DNA of 64,000 nucleotides. It comes from Tritrichomonas foetus (lineage: Eukaryota; Parabasalia; Tritrichomonadida; Tritrichomonadidae). The DNA lies in NCBI GenBank assembly GCA_001839685.1, contig MLAK01000669.1, forward strand, positions 16,924 to 80,923, given 5' to 3'. Under the pieces are notes generated by a model that saw nothing but the letters and a program-made list of their open reading frames with translations, searched no databases and was not told the origin of the DNA. A program made the position numbers and the translations under genes. Of this stretch, positions 40,695 through 50,340 are shown one piece after another (position 1 is the first letter of the stretch; each line of letters starts with the position of its first letter).

Positions 40695-43600
40695 ATGATA
40701 GCGGTTTTGACAGTTATGAATACCAATATTGGAGGAGTTGATGTGGATTTTCCATATCATGCATATATCCTTCAAATAGATTATATGAAGTGTGTAATTG
40801 ACTCGTGTAATCAAGGAAAATATGCATTATTGGAGTCACCAACAGGAACAGGAAAAACTTTGTCACTTTTATGCTCTTTATTATCTTGGAAAAGAAAATA
40901 TGATGAAATTGATAAAAAAACACAAATTATATATTCATCAAGAACTCATTCACAGCTTTCTAATGTCATCACAGAATTAAAAAAGACTATTTTTCGACCA
41001 AGTGTTTCACAAATTGCTGCTCGTTCTCACTTATGCTTAATTCCAAGCATTAAAGCAAGTGACTCTTCTTCTCAATCTCGAAAATGTCGAGACTTAAGAA
41101 AAGAGAAGAAATGCGAATTTGTAGATGATAATTGTATAGAACGAGCATGCAATGAATTACTTGAGCCATTGCTTGATATTGAAGACTTTGTTTCATGTTG
41201 TAAATCAGCAAATGCTTGTCCGTATTTTGTATCACAAAAACTTGCTGAAAAAAGTGATTTAATACTCACACCTTACACTTATATTGTTGATCCTGCTGTA
41301 AGAAACAATTTATCGCCGGCGTTATTTCGAGACAATGTTCTTGTTATTGATGAAGCACATAATTTTCCTGATCAATGTTGTGATGATTTTTCTATTTCTT
41401 TAGGTATTGAAGCCATCAATAAAGTTTCCCAAACAATGCAGAAAATGGAAGGTCCAGAAATTAGTGATTTTATTCGAGGAAGTGTAACTTTAGATTTAGC
41501 TTCATTACATTCAGCATCCCAGAAATTAAACTATTTGTATGAAAAAATGAAGGAATTAATCTCTAATCAAAATGGTCCTAATATTAAACAGAGCTCAAAT
41601 TTTACAGGGAATAGCTACATTTTAGAAAAATCATCATTTTGGTTTAATTTACTTGAAAATTGTGGAATTAATATTCAGAATATCAATGGGTTGGTTTTTC
41701 TATTATATTCTTTAAATGAAAGTCAAGTTTCTTTAGGCTTAACAGATGTCGTTTATTTCGACCAAATTTTGAAATTTTTGAAATTATTATATCCTCCTGA
41801 TCTGACTGAACGTGATAAACTTAAAAATATCAACTATATCGATGATCATTATGCTATTTGTTTAACAATGACTGGAATCATAAACATTTACTGCTTTTCA
41901 CCTGCAGTTGCTTTCAAACAAATTGTTGATCTTATTCCCAAAACAATAATATTAACATCAGGTACTATTTCACCGTTTGACACTTTTATGGAATCTTTTA
42001 AGTTTAAATTTCCAATCATTCTTGAAAATCCGCATATCGCAAGTCCAGATAACTTATTTGTAGCTATTTCCACACATGGAAAAGCGGGAAAACTTTTTCA
42101 GTTTACTTATTCAAACAAAAATGATATCAAAATGAAAGAAGATTTCTCTGTTTGTTTGAGTGAGGCCATGAAAATCACTCCATGTGGATTTCTGACTTTT
42201 TTCCCTTCGTTTTTCTTTCTTGAAGAAATCAATCCAATCATTCGAAAGAAAAATGAATCATCAAAGCATTTGATATGTGAGCCACGTGATCAAAGGTTTG
42301 TGAAAAATGCTCTAAATTCATTCAAACAGTATGCATTAAAACCTTCATCTAATGCTAATACGAAAGGAGGTGCAGCTTTATTTGCGGTTTGTAGAGGGAA
42401 AATGTCAGAAGGGCTCGACTTTTCGAATGATTTTGCGAGATGCGTTTGTATTGTTGGAATTCCTTTTCCAAGTATTAGTGATCTAAAAATTGACATTCAT
42501 AAACAATGGTTAGAAAAAAAACAAAAAGGAAATGGATCCAAATGGTATATTGAAATGGCAATGAGGGCCGTAAATCAAGCTATTGGTCGAGCAATAAGGC
42601 ATAAAGATGATTATGCTGCTGTAATAATGTTTGATCAGCGTTTTGTTGGATTCGCACATATGATATCAAAATGGATAAAACCATCAATTCGTGTTTTCCA
42701 AGATTGGAATAGTATTGAATCAAGATTAAAACAATTTTTCCAATCTCATCGAAAAACGTCCTTTCTCGAAGATGACTCTGAAGATTTTCCATCCCAACTC
42801 TTGCACTCATCACAATATGTAGTTTCCAATATCCCGGATGACATTAAAAACCCAATAAATAACATTATCAGCAGTGATTCACTAGATTCCAATGATTATT
42901 CAATTCATGCGAATTCTTTTCACTCAAGTGAACTTCATGATTCTATCCAATTTTCAAATTCAGTTAGTAATGATAATTCGGTTGAACAACATGACTCAAT
43001 TAAATCACATAGCTCCATTGACTCACATAAATCTATTGAACAAGACTCTTTAGAATTTCATGATATTAAAGAATATAATGAATTATATTCTGTTCAAAGT
43101 AAGAGCCCACACCATCATTCTCTTTCAGAATCACAAAACTCTTCATTTGGTTTCTTACCAAGTTTTAATGCATCAAATACACCATGCAATTCTAATACTG
43201 GCTCATCCACTTCTTCATTAAGAAATCCAACTATTTCATCTCACAATGATATTAATCCCTCAAATGAAAGTTCATCAAATCCCATTCCATTTTCTCAAAA
43301 ACTAGAAGATAAAACTTACTCAGAATCATCATCTGAATACTATTTTGATGCTTCACTTCAATCAACATTTGCTTTGACAGATTCAACAGATTCATATGAT
43401 TTACATTCACCAACTGCCCAAACAATAACATCATATTCTTCATTATCTCCTTCTTCACTTCAATGTGGACAACCGCACAAAAGAGCGAGCCAGAGAAAAC
43501 ACATTCATTTTGCTCAAGATGCTCCACCAACATCCCAATATTTACTTAACAGTGACACATCACCAAAAAGAGATAGTTCTCACTCACATATAATTAACAA

Positions 43601-44021
43601 TAATAATAAAAATATTATTCATGAAGACAACATTGAAATTCCTTTACCAGCATTCAGTGAAGAAAACCAAACCGAAAATAGCAGAGAAAAAATTCGAGAA
43701 AGTCCAGTCAGAGAAAAAAGAGTCACTATTGTGGAATCTAATTCACAGTTATTTCGATGTGATCCATATTGCATTTTTACAAAGTCACAAAGAGAATTAA
43801 TTGCACCAACAGTATCAAAACCCAAGATGGCTGCCATTCATCTGAAGAATAAAATGGAAAAAAATGAAAGAGATGTTCTACTGAAAATATTAAAAGAATT
43901 CAAGAAAACACGTGATATAGATATACTGAAAAAAGGAATTAAAGAGCTTCAATCAGAAAATTGTAAAAATATTATCATTCGTACAATGAGTGATCAACTC
44001 AAGAAAAAGCTTGGATATTAA
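40695..44021 (+). CDS. RTEL1-type Fe-S DNA helicase (XPD/FANCJ family)
   Basis: The protein has 1108 codons. Met8 (40716, MNTNIGGVDVDFPY) is the more likely start because it matches the RTEL1 N-terminus. Motif I is ESPTGTGKT (47-55), the DEAH box is DEAH (219-222), and the four Fe-S cysteines are C114, C131, C140 and C175. Motifs V and VI are GKMSEGLDFS and QAIGRAIRH. These make an active 5'-3' superfamily 2 helicase that dismantles D-loops, G4 and telomeric loops. After the helicase, a Ser-rich disordered stretch contains DSI/SHS-type short repeats (about 730-960). The last about 60 residues are a helical bundle that could correspond to the harmonin-like domain of RTEL1. FANCJ or DDX11 remain possible. 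The stop is TAA. Confidence 0.88.
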   Translation: MIAVLTVMNTNIGGVDVDFPYHAYILQIDYMKCVIDSCNQGKYALLESPTGTGKTLSLLCSLLSWKRKYDEIDKKTQIIYSSRTHSQLSNVITELKKTIFRPSVSQIAARSHLCLIPSIKASDSSSQSRKCRDLRKEKKCEFVDDNCIERACNELLEPLLDIEDFVSCCKSANACPYFVSQKLAEKSDLILTPYTYIVDPAVRNNLSPALFRDNVLVIDEAHNFPDQCCDDFSISLGIEAINKVSQTMQKMEGPEISDFIRGSVTLDLASLHSASQKLNYLYEKMKELISNQNGPNIKQSSNFTGNSYILEKSSFWFNLLENCGINIQNINGLVFLLYSLNESQVSLGLTDVVYFDQILKFLKLLYPPDLTERDKLKNINYIDDHYAICLTMTGIINIYCFSPAVAFKQIVDLIPKTIILTSGTISPFDTFMESFKFKFPIILENPHIASPDNLFVAISTHGKAGKLFQFTYSNKNDIKMKEDFSVCLSEAMKITPCGFLTFFPSFFFLEEINPIIRKKNESSKHLICEPRDQRFVKNALNSFKQYALKPSSNANTKGGAALFAVCRGKMSEGLDFSNDFARCVCIVGIPFPSISDLKIDIHKQWLEKKQKGNGSKWYIEMAMRAVNQAIGRAIRHKDDYAAVIMFDQRFVGFAHMISKWIKPSIRVFQDWNSIESRLKQFFQSHRKTSFLEDDSEDFPSQLLHSSQYVVSNIPDDIKNPINNIISSDSLDSNDYSIHANSFHSSELHDSIQFSNSVSNDNSVEQHDSIKSHSSIDSHKSIEQDSLEFHDIKEYNELYSVQSKSPHHHSLSESQNSSFGFLPSFNASNTPCNSNTGSSTSSLRNPTISSHNDINPSNESSSNPIPFSQKLEDKTYSESSSEYYFDASLQSTFALTDSTDSYDLHSPTAQTITSYSSLSPSSLQCGQPHKRASQRKHIHFAQDAPPTSQYLLNSDTSPKRDSSHSHIINNNNKNIIHEDNIEIPLPAFSEENQTENSREKIRESPVREKRVTIVESNSQLFRCDPYCIFTKSQRELIAPTVSKPKMAAIHLKNKMEKNERDVLLKILKEFKKTRDIDILKKGIKELQSENCKNIIIRTMSDQLKKKLGY

Positions 44022-44030
44022 TTTCAATAC

Positions 44031-44066
44031 TATGCCATGTGGAACTTTTCATATATGGAGAAAACA
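44031..44066 (+). promoter_or_regulatory. Shared upstream motif pair, copy 2
   Basis: TATGCCATGT (44031-44040) and CATATATGGAGAAAACA (44050-44066) lie 152 nt before the coiled-coil gene start. They match the pair at 3172-3226 with spacing 9 instead of 28. Confidence 0.25.
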
Positions 44067-44217
44067 TCAATTCACAGGTAATATTGATCAGCACATCACT
44101 TAAATTTCTTCACATCACTTAAATTGATCAAGAGGCCGTTTACAAAATCGTTTTTGGAGAATTCGGTGAACGTTTAAAATATGTACGTTAAGTAAAGAAT
44201 ATCTCTCAAATTTGGAG

Positions 44218-47200
44218 ATGAAGAAAACAGCCATAAAAACCCCTCCAAATCTTCTCCAAATTAATGTCAAAAACTTATCGAAAACAACTCTCGCTATTCC
44301 AACCGAAAATTCGCCTGCTAGCACAAATGCGTTATCGAATTCGTCAATAACTCGAGTTTCAAGTCAAAGTTCGAATTTGAGTACACCGCGTGCAAATACC
44401 CGTTCAAAGTCGAATTTCAGTTCACATCTTCAAACGCCGAGTTCAGCAAGAAGAAGCAAAAATTTTAATGAAGAAAAATTTGAAAAAGGAATTGAGAAGA
44501 AAGAATTGATATTTATAAAGCAGCACCTTAAAAGAACAAAAGAACTTGTTACAACTTTGGCAAATTACAATCAATCTTCAATCATCACAGACTCAAAATT
44601 ATTATCAGAAACTGAAAATTTGTCAAAATATTTCCTTCCTTTTCAAAGAGAAGCAAATGAATATTTTCATCAATTGGATGAGTTACATACGCCAATAATC
44701 AAGATTCCTATTCATAATTTGAAATGTGCTGTGTTTTCTTTTCTACAAAAATGGAAAGAATTTATTCAAATTATTGATCTTATTCGTGAAGATGGACATG
44801 CATCTTTATATAATTATATTTCTATTAAATTTCGAAAAGTTGATTTGATTATTCAAGATATTTCCTCAAAGAATAGAAAAATGTCAGTTCATGTAGAGAC
44901 TCTCGAAAAAAGAGGTGGAAACCTTCAATCTCTTCTCCAGAATCTGAATGAAAGTATTCAACAATTGTTATTAGGAACTGATATTACAAAGTTAGATTCA
45001 AGTTGGATGGAATCTTACATTCACAATATAAAATCATTTTTAAGACTCTATAATGATACTCATTATAGAGAATTTCCAAAAAGTGGATTCATGCAAGTTG
45101 AACTCGCTCATTTTAAATCAGATGTGATTGCCGCTTGCAATGAAGCAATTGAAGGTTTAAGAGCTGCATTTAGTTTACATTCAGATTTAGATAAAATTGC
45201 CTTTGAAGCAAATGAAATTTCTTCAAGTCTCCAACTAATCATTAATCGATTAAACTTACCAACCACTTTAACGAGAGAAGTTCCCAAAGAAATTCCAACA
45301 AGGGCAAATTCAAATAACAATTCTCCAGGGAGAAGTGATTTGTCTGAAGTAGAACATTATATTAATGAAGGAAATGTTTGTGATCCTGATAAATCTATAG
45401 TTGCATGCGCTAATCTTGAAGCTTTTTTAGATGGACTTGAATCAAAATTGTTAATTGATCGAGATCGAGAGAAAACAGTTTGGGAAAGACTAGATATAAT
45501 TCAAAATGAGTTTTTTGATAGGCTAAGGATTGCTAACCAAAAAGCAAAAACATTCGAAAAATATCATACAGAAATTGCTAATCAAGGAAAAGAAATAGCT
45601 ACTTTAATGGAAGAATCACAAGAAAAAACAAGAGCATATGATAAAATGAAAAGAGAATTAACTGATCAGATCGACGCCCTTAAGAAAAAAATTTCTGATA
45701 TGGAAAATGATAGTATTAAATCCATGGATGTAATTGATGAAAAAGATAAATTAATTTCTCAACTTAGAACTGATAATGATAATAAACGAGCAAAAGAAGC
45801 TATGAATCGAATTGGTCAAAAAATGGGAGCAATAATGAATGGAAGTGAAGAACAATTCGACTTTGAAAAAGACGGTTCTGTTCAAACTGTTGATAAAATG
45901 AGTGTTTTTGTTTTAGAGCGACGTTGTCAAAAATGTCGAGAATATGAACAAATGAGAAGAGACATTCGAAATTTATTAAAAGATATAATTGGATTAAGGG
46001 AAGGTGAAACAATAATAGAGTGTATAAGTAGATTAAGAGATGAAGTCATAAATTTAAGAGAAACTAATGTCAAATTAATGGATGAAAATGAGCAACTAAC
46101 GAATGATATGACAGAATTAAAGAAAAGTGCAATCGAAATTATTAAAACAGCAACAAAAGATATGTCAAGAGTACCAATTTCTTTTGATGATAAAAAACCA
46201 AAAGACATTAGTGAACTCGCTAAAACAACGTTTGTAGACCTAAGAAGACACCATCAAGATGAATTAAGAAAACTTGAGCAGGATTTAAGGGAAAAGCATA
46301 ATGCGGATTTATTTGAAATATCAAATATGCTTAATCCTATGTGCCTTGATAGCAATATTAGCTCACCTAAAACAACCAACTATAAAGCTCTTGTTCATGA
46401 AAAAATTAGAAGAGCAAATACAAGATTTAAAGAGACTGAAGAAGAATTAGAGTTTTCTAAAAAGTGGCTGAAAATTGTTGAAAAATGGATGAATGAACAG
46501 GCAGAAATGACAACAGAAATGATGCCGATTGATCAAGCCTTAGAAATGCTGATGGATGCAATTGAGCATAAACCAAATCCATTAGAGAAAGTCGTAAATA
46601 GATTAGAAAATCAAATCTATTTGATAAATAAAGCAATAAATCAAATCACCAAAAATATTCAAAGAATGACTCAAAAGAATGATGTTGATCCTGATAATAT
46701 GGAACTCTTTGAAATGCTTAACTATTCACAAATTGAAATCAATCGATTGGTTATTGAAGTGGAAGAAAATAGAGAAGCGCTGAAAAATCAAAGTCAATTA
46801 CTAGCTGAATGTAGAAGTACTTTGACCAATATTGGTAAGAAAATGTTTCATATTTTAATGCAGGATTCATCCGATTTAGATACAATGAAATTAGATGAAT
46901 TAATGCTTCAATGTCTTACTGCTGTTGAAGATGTATCAAATCCAAAGGCTCGATTATTTATTCCAATTGCAGATTTGAACCAAATGACTAAAAGAATTAG
47001 AAAGAATGCTAAAATTCCAAATTCACTTGATCCTTTGTTTTACCTCCCAATATTAGATGAAAAAATGGGAAAATATCGAAAATCATTCAACTTAATCGAG
47101 CAACTTCAACCATCACTGGAATCCATATTTAGAAATTTTGATTTTCAAATTGAAAGTATGGATCCAGAATGTCGACAATTTTCGATATTTAGGGAACAAA

Positions 47201-47436
47201 TTTTCCATATGCAAAATATTCTGAGTCAATATGATATTGAAAGGATGATAAAAAGTGTGAACGATGTCTTACAAAGATTTGTGACTATTTCAGCATCATT
47301 AATTTCCTGTATTGCTCATGAGTCGTTTAAGGCACTCAGAGCAAGTAATAAACCACCAGAACCAGTTATAGATGAAGAACCAAAAGTCCTATTTCAAGAC
47401 AAGCCGGTTTACAAGCGTGTACAGTTTAGATTATAG
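44218..47436 (+). CDS. Long coiled-coil protein, function unknown
   Basis: The start is the ATG at 44218 (1072 residues, MKKTAIKTPPNLL); the longer frame opens at TTG. The N-terminal 85 residues are basic and Ser/Pro/Thr-rich (SSLSTPRANTRSKSN style), likely a disordered phosphorylated tail. The rest is helical. Strong heptad stretches lie at about 410-540 (TAYDKMKREL, DALKKKISDMEN), about 595-660 and about 680-800. The protein has no catalytic motif. I do not recognise the family. By composition it resembles cytoskeleton, basal-body or striated-fibre components. It follows RTEL1 and EB1 on the same strand but with a separate promoter region. The stop is TAG. Confidence 0.8.
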   Translation: MKKTAIKTPPNLLQINVKNLSKTTLAIPTENSPASTNALSNSSITRVSSQSSNLSTPRANTRSKSNFSSHLQTPSSARRSKNFNEEKFEKGIEKKELIFIKQHLKRTKELVTTLANYNQSSIITDSKLLSETENLSKYFLPFQREANEYFHQLDELHTPIIKIPIHNLKCAVFSFLQKWKEFIQIIDLIREDGHASLYNYISIKFRKVDLIIQDISSKNRKMSVHVETLEKRGGNLQSLLQNLNESIQQLLLGTDITKLDSSWMESYIHNIKSFLRLYNDTHYREFPKSGFMQVELAHFKSDVIAACNEAIEGLRAAFSLHSDLDKIAFEANEISSSLQLIINRLNLPTTLTREVPKEIPTRANSNNNSPGRSDLSEVEHYINEGNVCDPDKSIVACANLEAFLDGLESKLLIDRDREKTVWERLDIIQNEFFDRLRIANQKAKTFEKYHTEIANQGKEIATLMEESQEKTRAYDKMKRELTDQIDALKKKISDMENDSIKSMDVIDEKDKLISQLRTDNDNKRAKEAMNRIGQKMGAIMNGSEEQFDFEKDGSVQTVDKMSVFVLERRCQKCREYEQMRRDIRNLLKDIIGLREGETIIECISRLRDEVINLRETNVKLMDENEQLTNDMTELKKSAIEIIKTATKDMSRVPISFDDKKPKDISELAKTTFVDLRRHHQDELRKLEQDLREKHNADLFEISNMLNPMCLDSNISSPKTTNYKALVHEKIRRANTRFKETEEELEFSKKWLKIVEKWMNEQAEMTTEMMPIDQALEMLMDAIEHKPNPLEKVVNRLENQIYLINKAINQITKNIQRMTQKNDVDPDNMELFEMLNYSQIEINRLVIEVEENREALKNQSQLLAECRSTLTNIGKKMFHILMQDSSDLDTMKLDELMLQCLTAVEDVSNPKARLFIPIADLNQMTKRIRKNAKIPNSLDPLFYLPILDEKMGKYRKSFNLIEQLQPSLESIFRNFDFQIESMDPECRQFSIFREQIFHMQNILSQYDIERMIKSVNDVLQRFVTISASLISCIAHESFKALRASNKPPEPVIDEEPKVLFQDKPVYKRVQFRL

Positions 47437-47606
47437 ATATAGTTAATGAAAATGCGATGTGTTTTAATAAAAATTGTGTTTAGTTTTATTTTTGTATACT
47501 TTATTGTTTTCGAGATGATTTGAATGTAAAATGGAATTGAATGAAAGGATTACACTAGTATTGAAAAAGTAAACTTCAACATCATCATTTCAGGTCACAA
47601 TATTTG

Positions 47607-48020
47607 ATGGCATTAGCACTCCCGTCATTTGTTCTTTATGGACTTCATATTTTTACAGCATGCGCACTGACATTAATATTTGCGACAGATATTTACTGGC
47701 TTGCTAAAGCAAATTACTCTTTCAGAATACGAGGAAATATTAAACCCAAATATGATACAAACATTGGTTTCTTTGTGGCTTTCGCAGTCGTTGCTTTCTT
47801 AATCCTTTCATTTTTACTTGCAGTGGTTGAAATATGCTTAATGATCAAAATCAAATATGCAGAAACTTTTAGAGCAGGATTCTATCGCCCAGTTGTATAT
47901 ATCTTGATGGGAATTGCTTCAATGGGAATCTGTGGTGACTTAGGACTAGCTTCAGGAATTATTCTTATGATAGCTGGTGCATTTTGGCTAATAATCACAC
48001 TCCTTGCTGGAATGAAATAA
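47607..48020 (+). CDS. Four-helix membrane protein, parental copy of an inverted pair
   Basis: The start is the ATG at 47607 (137 residues); a TTG one codon earlier is not used. Four hydrophobic helices lie at about 5-30, 50-78, 90-105 and 112-136. The linkers are short, and the third-fourth hairpin carries the motif ICGDLGLASG. I do not recognise the family. Size and topology recall tetraspanning vesicle or SUR7/claudin-like proteins, but the large extracellular loop is missing. A diverged full-length paralogue lies 290 bp downstream in the opposite direction, with clear identity in HIF.A, VVEIC, GICGDLG and TNIGFF. The stop is TAAA. Confidence 0.75.
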   Translation: MALALPSFVLYGLHIFTACALTLIFATDIYWLAKANYSFRIRGNIKPKYDTNIGFFVAFAVVAFLILSFLLAVVEICLMIKIKYAETFRAGFYRPVVYILMGIASMGICGDLGLASGIILMIAGAFWLIITLLAGMK

Positions 48021-48311
48021 AAAGATCATATTTTTGATATTTATGCTATATTTTATTCATGATTCAAAATATTTCGTATGAGAACAAATGATTTTTATCT
48101 CATGTTTTTAGACTATGGACAATAGAAAAAGCAGATGTCACTTGGCAATTTTTATACCAAAAACATCATCTGAACTCAAATATTTCTGTGGATTGAATTA
48201 CCGCATATGACTTTCAATCGATTACATTGAATGTTATATGATATCATCTCGAGATGAAATCCTGTAATAAAAAAATGTAAAGCTGTAAATATCATCATAA
48301 AATTTGTTTAT

Positions 48312-48746
48312 TTAAATTGGCATTCTCATTGCAATAATGGCTATAACTAACCAAATTGCTCCAGAAATCATTAGTAATGATCCTGCTGCGATTCCCAAAT
48401 CTCCACAAATTCCTAATGTGACAATTCCGATCAGGATGTATGTTATTGGTCTCTGAAAACCAATTTGGAATGATTCAACTTGTTTCACTTTTATGATGAA
48501 GCATATTTCGACAACAGCGCATAAAATTGAGAAAAGTAAAAAGAATAACGATGAAAGGTTAACAAAGAAACCAATATTTGTACTCAGGTTTTATTTTGGT
48601 TCAAGATTTGCTCTAATGGACCATCTGAAGTTCTTTTTAGATAAGAAATAGCAATTGGTGGCAAAAACAAGTGCAAGACATAATGCTGAGAAAATATGAA
48701 GGGTGTATAAGACGTATTTTGGAATGAGTAACAAAATACCAGGCAT
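48312..48746 (-). pseudogene. Inverted paralogue of the four-helix membrane protein, one internal TAA
   Basis: Reading the minus strand from the ATG at 48746 gives a 144-codon frame. It aligns end to end with the neighbouring gene at 47607 (YVLYTLHIFSALCLALVFAT against FVLYGLHIFTACALTLIFAT; GICGDLGIAAG against GICGDLGLASG). Codon 52 is TAA (48591-48593), at the short extracellular loop, where the intact copy has Tyr; two extra codons follow. All four helices and the final TAAA stop are otherwise preserved in one frame. It is a young pseudogene, or a gene whose single stop is a sequencing error. Its two halves are each under 100 codons, so simple frame scanning misses it. Confidence 0.85.
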
Positions 48747-48934
48747 GTGAAATGACTTTGATTTTTACTTTTTCAATATAAAATTGAATTCATATGATTA
48801 TTTCAATGCAGTAAATGCTTCATCAAATCAAACCTGATTATAACTGGTTTACCATGAGTAGACACATATTAATTGCACATAGATACACAATAAATAAATC
48901 AAATAAAGTAATTAACTGAATACAAATGTTGATT

Positions 48935-49882
48935 TTAGGCAAGTGGAAAGCATGCACTTGCTGCAATTCCACAACGATTATCTTTTCTAATAATTCGAAT
49001 ATAACCTTCTTCACCCCATGTAAGACCCCATGAATTGCGAACAATCCAATATTTAGTGTCATTGTCTGAGCCAAATCCAATACATCCAACACCATGATTC
49101 AAGAAAGTAGCAGAGCATTCTGGTTCATCATATATTCCACTTTTATAAAGCTGGAATGATTGATGTGAAGCATCTATAGCAACGGCTACTGGCCCATGCG
49201 TTTCTACATTAGCTGCAAGGTCTTCTTCGTCATTTTCAGCAATGTATAAGAAACTTGCAACATTACCAACAGTTTGAAATTGAGCAAATTTGCATACTCC
49301 ATCTAAAGCAGTGTATACATAGTCTGATTCTAGAATCATCTTTCCTTTTTGCCTATCTATGATATATTTGTAAGCATAATCCATAAGACCACCAGAACAA
49401 CCATAGCATCCTTGAACACAATCAACAAGATTTTGTTCAGAATAACTTTCAAGAGTTCCTGTTGAAATTGCATATGCTGATTCAGCTGCTTGAATAGCAG
49501 AAAATGCCCAACATGAACCACATGCGGCCTGATCTTTAATTTCGTTAACAACTCCTTTTTCTCTCCAATCAATTGAATCTACATTGGGTTTCTTCATTCC
49601 CCTACTTACTTTTTCAGCTTTCATTCCAGTTTTATAACCGAGCATCACTTTATATTCTGATGGCGTTAAAGCTGCAAATTTATTCAATGAAACTGTAAAT
49701 TTACTATCTCCTGCATTATGCTCTTGAACATAACGAGCGTTTGACAGAAAAATTCCAAAGCGAAGTTGGTATTCATTTCCAACATAAAACTGATTGGTAT
49801 TCCTCATCCATGATAAAAATGATTTTTCTTCAAATGGCATATAATAAGTACATTCGACGAGTGATAATAAAAGGGATAACAT
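48935..49882 (-). CDS. Papain-family (C1A, cathepsin L-like) secreted cysteine protease
   Basis: This 315-residue preproenzyme has a short signal peptide (MLSLLLSLVECTYY). The propeptide has the inhibitor fold (FLSWMRNTNQF, ERFNIN-like YQLRFGIFLSNARYVQEHN). The mature enzyme begins near residue 101 (VDSIDWREKG). The oxyanion Gln118, catalytic Cys124 (CGSCWAFS), His263 (NHGVG) and Asn283 (NSWG) are all present, as are GCSGG and the disulphide cysteines. The layout is that of the trichomonad CP family secreted for host protein breakdown, cytoadherence and haemolysis. There is no long C-terminal extension. Initiator-like TCATTTCATTT lies 11-21 nt before the ATG. The stop is TAAA. Confidence 0.95.
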   Translation of the reverse strand: MLSLLLSLVECTYYMPFEEKSFLSWMRNTNQFYVGNEYQLRFGIFLSNARYVQEHNAGDSKFTVSLNKFAALTPSEYKVMLGYKTGMKAEKVSRGMKKPNVDSIDWREKGVVNEIKDQAACGSCWAFSAIQAAESAYAISTGTLESYSEQNLVDCVQGCYGCSGGLMDYAYKYIIDRQKGKMILESDYVYTALDGVCKFAQFQTVGNVASFLYIAENDEEDLAANVETHGPVAVAIDASHQSFQLYKSGIYDEPECSATFLNHGVGCIGFGSDNDTKYWIVRNSWGLTWGEEGYIRIIRKDNRCGIAASACFPLA

Positions 49883-50340
49883 TGTTAGTAAAAAATGAAA
49901 TGACTTTTCTTTAACAGAAATATATATTTTTTTTGATAAGATGTTAACCGCAATTAATTATAGTGTTTCACCTTTTTCTTGATTGATGCAGATTTATGTT
50001 TCATTTATCAATTATATTGATATATACCTTTCCATACATAAAAAGAGACATATTAAAATTTCGCATAGAAACATCGAAAAATAAGAGTTTAGGACTATCA
50101 AAATAGATATGAAAAGAAAAATGTATAACGTGCTTGATTGTACATCTTTTATCCAAAATAAAAAATTTACTAAAATACGGTGGTTCATTGTTTGAAAAGA
50201 AAAATTTCAAATCGAAAAATTTCACAAATTTATATTTGACAATTTTTTGAATAACTTCTTCATAAAAAAATCAAATAATTTAAAAAGAGGATGTTAGGTA
50301 AACAAAGTTTACTTTAGTGAAATCTGAATGAAATTCTGCC
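49883..50340. other. Intergenic: protease promoter and amylase 3' flank
   Basis: About 460 bases. The only clear signal is the tandem TCATTT on the minus strand (49893-49903) just before the protease ATG. The rest is AT-rich without repeats. Confidence 0.5.
49893..49903 (-). promoter_or_regulatory. Initiator-like TCATTTCATTT before the protease gene
   Basis: Two overlapping TCATTT words on the coding strand match the trichomonad initiator TCAYTW at the expected distance (11-21 nt) from the ATG. Confidence 0.45.
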
